64,000 bases of DNA from Valencia hispanica (taxonomy: Eukaryota; Chordata; Actinopteri; Cyprinodontiformes; Valenciidae): positions 580,001 through 644,000 of the forward strand of contig OY747715.1 in assembly GCA_963556495.2 (NCBI GenBank), written 5' to 3'. Position numbers and translations under genes: made by a program. Below, one piece after another: positions 54,901-62,029 of this stretch. The notes under the pieces are model-generated. The model was not told where the DNA came from. It worked only from the letters and a program-made list of their open reading frames with translations, and ran no database searches. How positions within the stretch are numbered: position 1 is the first letter of the stretch; each line of letters begins with the position of its first letter.

Positions 54901-57900
54901 GCTTGGACTGGGGTTCGGTCTCTGAGGGGATTGTACCCAGTCTTGCACTAAGCTGAACTCAAACCTGTTCCATTGCTCCTGCATGCTGAGAAGTTCAAAT
55001 CAAGCTCACTTTTCTGTTTTTTTCCACTCTAACTCTTGCTCTCTGTTTCTTTGCCACGCCCACCCTTATGTGTGCAGGGACAGGTAAACCCCTCAACACT
55101 CACATTGTTGCGTCATAGCTGAACGTCAGGGTCATTTCTGGACTTGATCCTCTGATCACCTGCTGCTCCAGCTGATCCCACCCTGTCTGTGTGTTTGTGG
55201 TGCATTCAGGGACTTTGCCTTCGTGGCTGGAGATAAGGACAGCTGTGTTCTGAAGTGTCATGTGTTTCGCTGTAATGCGCCAGCCAAAGCCATCGCCTCA
55301 GCACTACATGAGATGTGCTCAAAGGTGAGACTCCAAACACCTGAAGTTGCACTTCTGCTGTTCTAGTAAAGCTCATTATTGGGAGACCCAAAGTCTAAAG
55401 AACCCAGTCAGCCTTGGGTGCTCAGCTTCAGCCATAGAGAGCACCTGGAAGGAGGAAACCAAACACAGCAGACCAACTGTTAAACATGGTGGTGAAGAGA
55501 TTGTGGTCTGGGCTTGATTTGATTGTCTTGCATTCACTGAGTGGGCCAGGATCTCCTCTGTAGATCAAAGTCTTCTTTAGAGAGATGTGAGTCCATCTGT
55601 CAGCTGAGGCTTGGTCCAAACAGGATCATCAACAGACCAATGATCCAAACATACATTCATGAAATGCTATCATCGTACTCTCAGAGAGATGGATAGAAAC
55701 CACAGTAAACTAAATCAAACAAGATTAAACCAGAATTTCTTCATGATATAAGAAGCTGATGAAGTCGGACGGAAAACTAGTGGCTTCTGAAGGAGGTTCT
55801 GGTGGACTGTCTGGCAGACCATATGGTGGACCTTGTGTTGGACCGTGTGGCTGACCTTGTCTTGGAACATGTAGTGGACATTATGTTGGACCATGTGGTG
55901 GACTGTGTGATGGACCTTGTGTTGGACCTTGTGTTGGACCGTGTGGCTGACCTTGTGGTGGACCATGCGGTGGACCATGTGGTGGACCATGTGGTGGACC
56001 GTGTGGTGGACCGTGTGTTGGACCATGTGGTGGACTGTGTGGTGGACCTTGTGGTGGACCTTGTGGTGGATCGTGTAGTGGACCTTGTGGTGACGCATGT
56101 GGTGGACCGTGTGGTGGACCTTGTTGTGGACCTTGTGTTTGGACCGTGTGGTGGACCTTGTGTTGGGCCGTGTGGTGGACCGTGTAGTGGACCATGTGGT
56201 GTACCTTGTGGTGGATCGTGTAGTGGACCTTGTGGTGACCCATGTGGTGGACCTTGTGTTGGACCATGTGGTGGACTGTGTGGTAGACCATGTGGTGTAA
56301 ATTGTGTCGGACCGTGTGGTGGACCGTGTAGTGGACCTTTTGTTGGACCCTGTGGTGGACCTTGTGTCGGACCGTTTGGTGGACCATGTGGTGGACTGTG
56401 TAGTGGACCGTGTGGTGGACAATGTGGTGTACCATGTGTAGGACTGTGTGGTGGACCGTGTGTCTGACCTTATGTCGGACTGTGTGGTGGACCTTTTGTC
56501 GGACCTTATGTCGGACCGTGTGGTGGACTGTGTAGTGGACCGTGTGGTGGACCATGTGGTGTACCTTGTATCGGACTGTGTCGTGGACCTTGTGTCGGAC
56601 CATGTTTCGGACCGTGTGGTGGACCTTGTGTCGAACCATGTTTCGGACCGTGTGGTGAACCGTGTGGTGGACCATGTGTTGGACCTTGTGATGGACCTTG
56701 TGTTGGACCATGTGGTGGACCTTGTGTTGGACCATGTGTAGGACCATGTGTTGGAACATGTAGTGGACCTTGTGTTGGACCATGTGTTGGACCATGTGTT
56801 GGAACATGTAGTGGACTGTGTGCTAGACCTTGTGTTGGACCATGTGGTGGCTGTGTTGTGGACCTTGTGGTGGACCATGTAGAGGACTTTGTGTTGGGCC
56901 GTGTGGTGGACCGTGTAGTAGACCATTTGGTGGACTGTGTGTTGGACCATGTGGTGGACATTGTGGTGGATCGTGTAGTGGACCTTGTGGTGACCCATGT
57001 GGTGGACCGTGTGGTGGACCTTGTGTTGGACCATGTGGTGGACTGTGTGGCAGACCATGTGGTGTAAATTGTGTCGGACCGTGTGGTGGACCGTGTAGTG
57101 GACCTTTTGTTGGACCCTCTGGTGGACCTTGTGTCGGACCATTTGGTGGACCATGTGGTGGACTGTGTAGTGGACCGCGTGTCGGACCGTGTGGTGGACC
57201 GTGTGTCGGACCTTATGTCGGACTTTGTGGTGGACTGTGTAGTGGACCTTTTGTTGGACCCTGTGGTGGACCTTGTGTCGGACCGTTTGGTGGACAATGT
57301 GGTGGACTGTGTAGTGGACCATGTGGTGGACCATGTGGTGTATCTTTTATTGGACTGTGTGGTGGACCTTGTGTCGGACCATGTTTCAGACCGTGTGGTG
57401 GACCTTGTGTTGGACCTTGTGAGGGACCATATGATGGACTATGCGGTGGACCAGGTATTGGACCTCGTGTCGGACCTTGTGATAGACTTTGTGGTTGACC
57501 ATGTGGTGTACCTTGTGTCAGACCTTGTGTCGGACCTTGTGATAGACTTTGTGGTGGACTGTGTTGTGGACGTTGTGTCGGACCGTTTGGTGGACCTTGC
57601 GGTTGACCGTGTGTCAGACCTTGTGGTGGACTGTGTGTCAGTCCATGTGTTGGACCGTATAGTGGACCTTGTGGTGGACTGTGTGCTAGACCCAGTTTTG
57701 TTATGAGTTTACTGAACCTCATGAAAACATAATTTTCCTTCTGACTGCAGAGTTGATCTCTCCACCTCGAGGTCTGATTGAACTATTTCTTTCATGCAGA
57801 TGATGTCTGAGAAAGCTTTGATGAGGCCTTCACGTTCTCTCACCATGGAGAGTATCTCACCTGAAGACTTGCCCAGACAAGGTGACTGACCTACTGAAGC

Positions 57901-59681
57901 AGCAGTCAGCTGATCAGATCTGTTATTGGTTCTGTATTAATGAGCTATTATTTCAGTGGAGTTCCTGGAGGCAGTAAGGCAGCAGGTCCAGAAGTTTGAG
58001 GTCCACTACATTGGAAATCTGCCGGTGTCCAGAGCCATGGGTAGGACAGAGACACACTTGAAGTTCTCACATGTTTGCCATCAGATGTTTTCTAAAGCTT
58101 TTCTGAATCTTTTTTTTCCAGATTGTTAAAAATAAATTAAAGGAAACATCTAATCAATCAATCAAAGCCCAGGATAATCTTCCCTTCTGGAATTTACCGG
58201 TTGGTTTGCCTGGTCTCTTTCAGGTATGGAGGTGCTGAATAGAGCCATCGAAAGCATCATGAACTCCACAGACCGGGACGACTGGGAGCCAACAGTGATC
58301 CACATCAGCGACAAAGTTCTGTCTCTGTGGAAGGGCGAGGTACTGTCCTCGCATGTGGCGTACCTCAGGTAATACGTCACCTCACCTGTGTTTAATTGTT
58401 ACCTGTTGCTAGCAGGATGGAGACGAGCCCCTCTGGGAATGTCAGGTACGATTCCTCACCTTCCTAGGCGTCGGCCATGACAGCCACACCTTTGCAGTGA
58501 TTGTGGACGCCGGGACGCAGCAGTTTGAGTGTCACGTGTTCTGGTGCGAACCTGACGCAGGGATCATCTCTGAGGCTGTGCAGGCAGCATGCATGGTGAG
58601 GAAACTAATGATCTCTTAGACAGAATAAGGACACAAAGGTTTTAACAGTTCAAATATCTGAATGAGGCAACAATGAGACAGAATACTGTTCCGCTTCTCC
58701 TTTAGTGAGAAGGTGGACTTTCTTCTTCTCCTTTCTGCTTTCAGTCCTTCCTCTTTCCTCCTCTTGCAGGGTTTAGGGGTCAGATCACTGGGTCGGATTC
58801 AGTGGCCCCATACACCAGTAGTACTACAGACAGTAGTACTGATAGCAGCAGATCTCAATTGATAGAGTGATAGCAACAACAAACCATGAGCTGAGTTAGA
58901 TTCCACCTTCAGCAATACTGTTTTACACCACAGAGGGGAGCCCTTTCCCTCTGACTGGACATGCAAACAAACAACAGAGGAATTAATCAGGGCACTGACA
59001 ACCGAAGACTTTAAGGGCTGTTCAAAACCATTTGCCCCCTTACAGATTTCTTCTGTTTTTCCATCCTTGTCTGAAATGTTTCAGATAAACTATTGATTTT
59101 TTCACCCAGATTCTGTTTAGTTTTCCCTTAAAAAACTGAACTTATCAGTAAAAACTGCTTTATTCCAGATTTATTGAGGTCGCCACTGATGTTTGGTGAG
59201 CTCCTATTAAGCTTGTTTAAAGGTATAAATGGAACATTTACTTGGTTTACTGCAATAGACTGCAGCTGATCCAATGATCAGATCATCTTCCCAGGAACCA
59301 CATATCAGTTTGTTTTGCTCTGTAATCAGCAGGAAATGTCCTACACTGTTTGGTCATTAATGTGTTTACCAGCCATAATGTTGCTGCCCCCTGCTGGTGG
59401 CTCGTCTCCGTTGTCTCTGTCAGGTCCAGTACCAGAGGTGTCTGGTGGCTCAGACTCCGCCTCCCAGAACCAAATCATGGCGTACGCCTCCATCCAAGGT
59501 CAAACGAGCAAACTCAATGGACGGCGTCGCCTTTCCACCGCTGACATCCCATCACCACGGAAACAGCAGCAGCAGCTCCACCTTGGTGACAATGACGAAG
59601 GGCGGCAGCAGCAGCAACGTGAGGAAAGGGATGATGGCGTTCTTCGAAACGTTCCGTAACAAACAAGCAGCCACCTCGTAG
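39822..59681 (+). CDS. apbb3: Amyloid precursor protein-binding family B member 3 (FE65-like 2), complete
   Basis: FE65-family cytoplasmic/nuclear adaptor that binds the tail of amyloid precursor protein through a phosphotyrosine-binding domain. Exons: 39822-39870, 46660-46823, 46905-46963, 50768-50816, 51054-51203, 51527-51654, optional 55078-55083, 55210-55324, 57800-57881, 57957-58040, 58224-58339, 58416-58595, 59424-59681. They join in frame to 477 residues (479 with the microexon); human is 486. The N-terminus [14 protein letters not shown] is APBB3-specific. A WW domain (Trp35, Trp56, Pro59), PTB1 (about 108-238, [12 protein letters not shown] to HEMCSK) and PTB2 (about 280-400, [14 protein letters not shown] to EAVQAACM) follow in family order; the C-terminus ([18 protein letters not shown]) is also APBB3-like. 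All introns are GT-AG. The gene spans 19.9 kb because introns 1, 3, 6 and 7 are filled with repeats. Confidence 0.95.
39873..39905. repeat. (CA)n microsatellite at the apbb3 exon 1 donor
   Basis: About 14 CA units starting three bases into intron 1. Confidence 0.95.
39906..40602. other. apbb3 intron 1, first part
   Basis: Low-copy intronic sequence; no exon or element recognised. Confidence 0.4.
40603..41144. mobile_element. Fold-back element with TTAA flanks and (ATTT)n arms
   Basis: Terminal inverted repeats read CATGGAGGACYGTCCCTGCC on both ends (from 40604, and inverted up to 41143). TTAA lies directly outside at 40599-40602 and 41145-41148. The left arm is rich in AAATAAAT and the right arm in ATTTATTT, so the whole 542 bp can fold on itself. 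No coding capacity. Confidence 0.75.
41470..41615 (+). mobile_element. Rex1-like LINE 3' tail
   Basis: TTCCCTCTGGGATCAATAAA, then repeated GAATT units, is the same tail as at 24345-24410 in the other orientation. A 30-bp piece just upstream (41479-41545) is tandemly duplicated around a TA run. Confidence 0.65.
41830..41970. repeat. 11-bp tandem repeat
   Basis: About a dozen units of AGGTGAAGGTC and variants (AGCCGAAGGTC) in apbb3 intron 1. 41971-42979 is otherwise low-copy intron with a GGA-rich patch (42070-42125); no gene recognised. Confidence 0.8.
42980..45075. repeat. 24/25-bp minisatellite with CCAAT motifs in apbb3 intron 1
   Basis: Roughly 85 units. The common 24-bp form contains GACCAATCAGAAGGATGAAG; 25-bp forms have GACCAATCATGA or GACCATACATGA instead. 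GACCAATCA fits the NF-Y consensus RRCCAATSR, so most units carry a potential site. Minus-strand open frames with repeated [13 protein letters not shown] are translations of the array. Confidence 0.92.
45076..45355. other. apbb3 intron 1, low-copy sequence
   Basis: Nothing recognisable between the CCAAT array and the next element. Confidence 0.4.
45356..45872. mobile_element. Putative MITE with imperfect terminal inverted repeats
   Basis: The left end reads GGTGCGTTCACATCAG and the inverted right end GGTCGTTTTCACACCTGATA. The interior carries inverted words (GGTTCGGTT, AATCGAACCGA) typical of short non-autonomous DNA elements in fish. No clear target-site duplication is visible, so the exact ends are uncertain. 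Confidence 0.5.
46140..46440 (-). mobile_element. Non-LTR/SINE tail fragment
   Basis: GGAATCAGAATCAGGTTTTA followed by TTGCCATATGTGTGAACAGG is a dispersed fish tail sequence I recognise from LINE-type repeats; orientation is inferred from TTTATTG at its left edge. It has no coding part. Confidence 0.45.
46660..46823 (+). CDS. apbb3: apbb3 coding exon 2 (WW domain)
   Basis: 164-nt exon after TTCCTGCAG. It encodes [20 protein letters not shown] followed by TGATQWQHP, the complete WW domain. Donor GTGAGT. Confidence 0.95.
46905..46963 (+). CDS. apbb3: apbb3 coding exon 3
   Basis: Encodes [19 protein letters not shown] plus two bases of Trp. The acceptor is a TAGCAG tandem, so the first Gln codon (46905-46907) may be skipped. 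Donor GTAACT. Confidence 0.82.
47885..48200 (-). mobile_element. Rex1-like LINE 3' fragment
   Basis: Minus-strand translation gives [20 protein letters not shown] and then [11 protein letters not shown], parallel to the C-terminus of the Rex1-like copy at 24416-25350 (DNPEHPLHETVIQQQ). Decayed and 5'-truncated. Confidence 0.7.
48235..48306. repeat. (ATC)n/(GTC)n compound microsatellite
   Basis: ATC run, then six GTC units, then ATC run. It generates poly-Met, poly-His and poly-Asp open frames that are not genes. Confidence 0.95.
50768..50816 (+). CDS. apbb3: apbb3 coding exon 4
   Basis: 49-nt exon encoding [16 protein letters not shown] after completing Trp91. This is the conserved linker (SWQ..YLxNHDP) before PTB1 in FE65 proteins. 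Acceptor CTCTCAG, donor GTAAGA. Confidence 0.92.
51054..51203 (+). CDS. apbb3: apbb3 coding exon 5 (start of PTB1)
   Basis: 150-nt exon encoding [20 protein letters not shown], then [16 protein letters not shown] and ending RSGAWGE. Acceptor CTCTCCAG, donor GTGAGA. Confidence 0.95.
51527..51654 (+). CDS. apbb3: apbb3 coding exon 6 (PTB1)
   Basis: 128-nt exon encoding [20 protein letters not shown] and [18 protein letters not shown] plus two bases of Arg. Donor GTGAGT; the next constitutive exon is 3.5 kb away. Confidence 0.95.
52157..54575. mobile_element. 2.4-kb non-autonomous DNA element with TTAA target duplication
   Basis: Inverted ends AGGAGGGGTGACATGT (left) and, inverted, AGGAGGGGTGGCACGT (right) match at 14 of 16 bases. 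TTAA stands directly outside at 52153-52156 and 54576-54579. The interior has no recognisable transposase and contains a GAGA tract (53685-53700). TTAA duplication is the habit of piggyBac and Kolobok superfamilies; the end sequence alone does not settle which. Confidence 0.8.
55078..55083 (+). CDS. apbb3: apbb3 6-nt microexon (alternative, inserts two residues in PTB1)
   Basis: GGACAG lies between TGTGCAG and GTAAAC splice signals, 126 bp before exon 7. Inclusion keeps frame and inserts Arg-Asp, changing CNNGRDFAF to CNNGRDRDFAF. FE65 (APBB1) has a known neuron-specific 6-nt exon at this very point in PTB1, inserting Arg-Glu. A long pyrimidine tract and a TGC directly before the AG match SRRM4-dependent microexons. 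Inclusion in tissue is inferred. Confidence 0.75.
55210..55324 (+). CDS. apbb3: apbb3 coding exon 7 (end of PTB1)
   Basis: 115-nt exon encoding [20 protein letters not shown] and [18 protein letters not shown]. Acceptor GCATTCAG, donor GTGAGA. Confidence 0.96.
55435..55690 (+). mobile_element. Tc1-like transposase remnant
   Basis: One plus-strand frame reads [14 protein letters not shown] (around 55475-55515), the Tc1 KHGGGxxMVW core; the rest is decayed. No terminal repeats seen. It lies in apbb3 intron 7. Confidence 0.6.
55800..57690. repeat. 12-bp minisatellite in apbb3 intron 7
   Basis: About 155 units of GGACCATGTGGT and variants. The period is a multiple of three and stop codons are rare, so five or more frames stay open for 200 codons or more, including 539 codons on the minus strand (57334-55715). 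All are low-complexity four-residue repeats (VHHT, TRST, CGGP) and cross the array edges without any exon signal. The plus (sense) strand is G/T-rich. Confidence 0.92.
57800..57881 (+). CDS. apbb3: apbb3 coding exon 8
   Basis: 82-nt exon encoding [20 protein letters not shown] and PEDLPRQ, the inter-PTB linker (ISPEDLPRQ is conserved in APBB3). Acceptor TCATGCAG, donor GTGACT. Confidence 0.92.
57957..58040 (+). CDS. apbb3: apbb3 coding exon 9 (start of PTB2)
   Basis: 84-nt exon encoding [20 protein letters not shown] then NLPVSRAM. Acceptor TATTTCAG, donor GTAGGA. Confidence 0.95.
58224..58339 (+). CDS. apbb3: apbb3 coding exon 10 (PTB2)
   Basis: 116-nt exon encoding [15 protein letters not shown] then [17 protein letters not shown]. 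The GTACTG donor at 58340 keeps frame into exon 11; a second GTAATA donor at 58369 would shift it. Confidence 0.88.
58416..58595 (+). CDS. apbb3: apbb3 coding exon 11 (PTB2)
   Basis: 180-nt exon encoding [33 protein letters not shown] and [12 protein letters not shown] to EAVQAACM. The acceptor is again a TAGCAG tandem (an extra Gln codon at 58413-58415 is possible). Donor GTGAGG. Confidence 0.95.
58596..59423. other. apbb3 intron 11
   Basis: Contains a dispersed DNA-repeat fragment (TTCAAAACCATTTGCCCCCT near 59018) and otherwise nothing recognisable. Confidence 0.5.
59424..59681 (+). CDS. apbb3: apbb3 coding exon 12 with stop codon
   Basis: Encodes [20 protein letters not shown], a basic Ser/His/Gly-rich tail (KRANSMDG, then a poly-Ser stretch) and the C-terminal [17 protein letters not shown] before TAG. 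Acceptor CTGTCAG. Confidence 0.95.
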   Translation, partial: VQYQRCLVAQTPPPRTKSWRTPPSKVKRANSMDGVAFPPLTSHHHGNSSSSSTLVTMTKGGSSSNVRKGMMAFFETFRNKQAATS

Positions 59682-60375
59682 TGATGGGGGCCGGACCGCC
59701 GGAGAGCGCCGGTCCGACCGGACTGCAACCACATCACCTGGGGTTCTGAAAAACAGGCCCACCACAGGAGCAGCTGGGGATTTCAGTCTCACCTGTCTTT
59801 GCTACTGAACAGGATGAATGTCTGCAGGTGTCTGACCAATCAGAGCGATCGATTCCTGCTTCCTCCATTATAGAAGAAATTAACCTGTAGAAACTGAACC
59901 GACTCAGGATCTTCAGACTTTAAATTTCAACAAAAGTTTCTCCTTTGCAAGAGCAGCTGATAACTTTAGTGTGAGGTGATGAAGATTCAGGAGGATTTCT
60001 GCATCTGATTTGATTGCCCTGAAACGTAGAGCTAGAGCAGAAAGATTCTTCCTCTCAGACAAGAGTTCCTCTGTTAGCTTCAGCTTCTTCTGGAGGGAAA
60101 CCTTGAAGCCAGACATGGAGGTAAAAGCTGCACTGAGGGCTTCTGACCATCAGGGGGCACAACTGAGTCTCACATAGGTGGCATTAATAAGACTGTTGAC
60201 ATAAGCGGTTTCCATGGAAACAGCAGTTTCTTGGTTTCTCTCCTGATTGGCTGATTCCTCTGCAGGTTAGGAGGTTTTTAATGTTTCAGGAAGTTAGAAG
60301 TCTGAAAATAAGAGCAAACAATAAAATGATGTCATGTATGAATAAAGCTGAATAAAACTAAGAAAATCCTTGGTT
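59682..60375 (+). terminator. apbb3: apbb3 3' UTR with polyadenylation signals
   Basis: Three AATAAA hexamers (60320, 60341 and 60351) are followed by a T/G-rich stretch (GGTTTGCTTCCTGTTG, around 60373), so cleavage near 60370 is likely and the 3' UTR is about 690 nt. Confidence 0.75.
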
Positions 60376-60629
60376 TGCTTCCTGTTGACTGGATCGTTTC
60401 GTGTTTTATTCATTTCCCTCATGATTTTCATCAACTCTTGTTAAATAGAGAAATGGATTTTCTATTTACGTTGTGCATAATGATTGGCATAATACCCTGA
60501 ATCAAAAGTAAAATAAAGACATCAAATTTTACCAGGATCTGAATTTGGGGACTTTAGATGATTGTTAAAATGAAAATGGATTTTACAATAGGCCAACTTC
60601 AATTTTAAGTAAACTGCCTCCTTTCCAAC

Positions 60630-61250
60630 AGTTGAGGAAAGGAGGCTCCATCCTGGGGCCCCTCTTATTTAATTTCTACATGCTCCCACTAGCCCAGATT
60701 ATAACAACCAATAAGATTAGCTACCATAACTATGCAGATGATACTCAGCTCTACATTATGATGTCACCAGGTGACTTTGAACCCATCCAAACACTAAGTA
60801 AATGCATGGAGCAAATAAATGGTTGGATGTGCCATAACCTTCTGCAGCTGAACAGAAACAAAACTGAAGTAATTACTTTTGGACCTAAAGAGGAACGATC
60901 AACAGTCAGCACACAGCTCCAGTTAATCCAGCTAGAAACTACTGATCAGGCCTGAAATCTAGGTGTAGTAATGGACTCAGACCTGAACCTCCAGGGTCAC
61001 ATAAAGGTCAATAACAAGGTCAGCCTTCTATCACCTGAAGAACATTTCTAGGATTAAAGGACTGATGTCACAACAGGACCTAGAAAAACTCATCCATGCG
61101 TTTATCTTTAGTCGGATTGATTACTGCAACAGCGTCTTCACAAGTCTTCCTAAAAAGTCAATCAGACAGCTGCAGCTGATCCAGAACGCTGCTGCTCGTG
61201 TTCCTCACTAGAACCAGGAAAGTAGAGCACATCACCCCAGTACAAGTAGT
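60630..61250 (+). mobile_element. L2-type LINE fragment (RT end and C-terminus)
   Basis: Starts inside the RT at [20 protein letters not shown], keeps [15 protein letters not shown], and continues into the FSRIDYCNSVF region, parallel to 22424-22990. It is truncated on both sides and in the opposite context to apbb3's end, 260 bp past the polyA sites. Confidence 0.85.
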
Positions 61251-61289
61251 AGTACAAGTCCTTACTTGTACTACTACTACTGTAGTAGT

Positions 61290-61760
61290 ACAAGACTACT
61301 GTAATTCTTTACTATCATGTAGTTCATAAAATGCCATTAAAAGACTTCAGTTGATCCAAAATGCGGCAGCAAGAGTTCTGATGAATATTAAAAAGAGAGA
61401 TCACATTTCTCCTGTTTTAGCTTCCCTTCATTGGCTCCCTGTTAAATCCAGAATAGAATCTAAGATCCTCCTTCTTCCATATAAAGCCCATAATAATCAG
61501 CTCCATCATACATCAGAGATCTAATTGTTCCTTATGTTCCTAACAGAGCCCTTCGCTCTCAGACTGCAGGTTTACTTGTAGTTCCTAGGATCTCTAAAAG
61601 TAGAATGGGAGGCAGATCTTTTAGTTATCAGGCTCCTCTCCTGTGGAACCAGCTCCCAGCTTTAGTCCGTGAGGCAGATACTCTGTTTACTTTTAAGGCC
61701 AGGCTTAAAACTTTCCTTTTTGATGAAGCTTATAGTTAGAGTGGCTAAGGTCATCCTGAG
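61290..61760 (+). mobile_element. Second LINE lineage, C-terminal ORF2 fragment
   Basis: Encodes decayed sequence ending GGRSFSYQAPLLWNQLP, then READTLFTFKARLKTF, the typical C-terminus of an L2/CR1-type ORF2 distinct from the preceding copy (its counterpart there reads LIWNKLPDECRAAET). Confidence 0.7.
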
Positions 61761-62025
61761 CTATCTCTGTAGTTATGCTGCTATAGGCTTAGACTGCTGG
61801 AGGACAGACCTACCACTTTTCTTCACTCTGCTACTTTTCTCTCCTACTACTCTCCAGTTGTATTATTTGCTGTTATTTCGACTGTTAACTTTGTTTTTCC
61901 TCAATGTTTTTCTCTCCATAGAAGCTCCACCTGGTCTGGTATCCTGCTAAAAGATCTGCCTGCCATTCTACTTTTAGAATTCCTAGGAACCACCAGTAAA
62001 CCTGATAACATATGCTTCTGTCAAT
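61761..62025. other. LINE 3' UTR or unassigned sequence
   Basis: Pyrimidine-rich sequence between two LINE remnants. No recognisable coding part. Confidence 0.35.
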
Positions 62026-62029
62026 GACA

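Noticed and set aside
55715..57334. 539-codon minus-strand frame as a novel His/Val/Thr-rich protein
   Set aside because: Low-complexity translation of a 12-bp array, open in most other frames too, and wholly inside an apbb3 intron.
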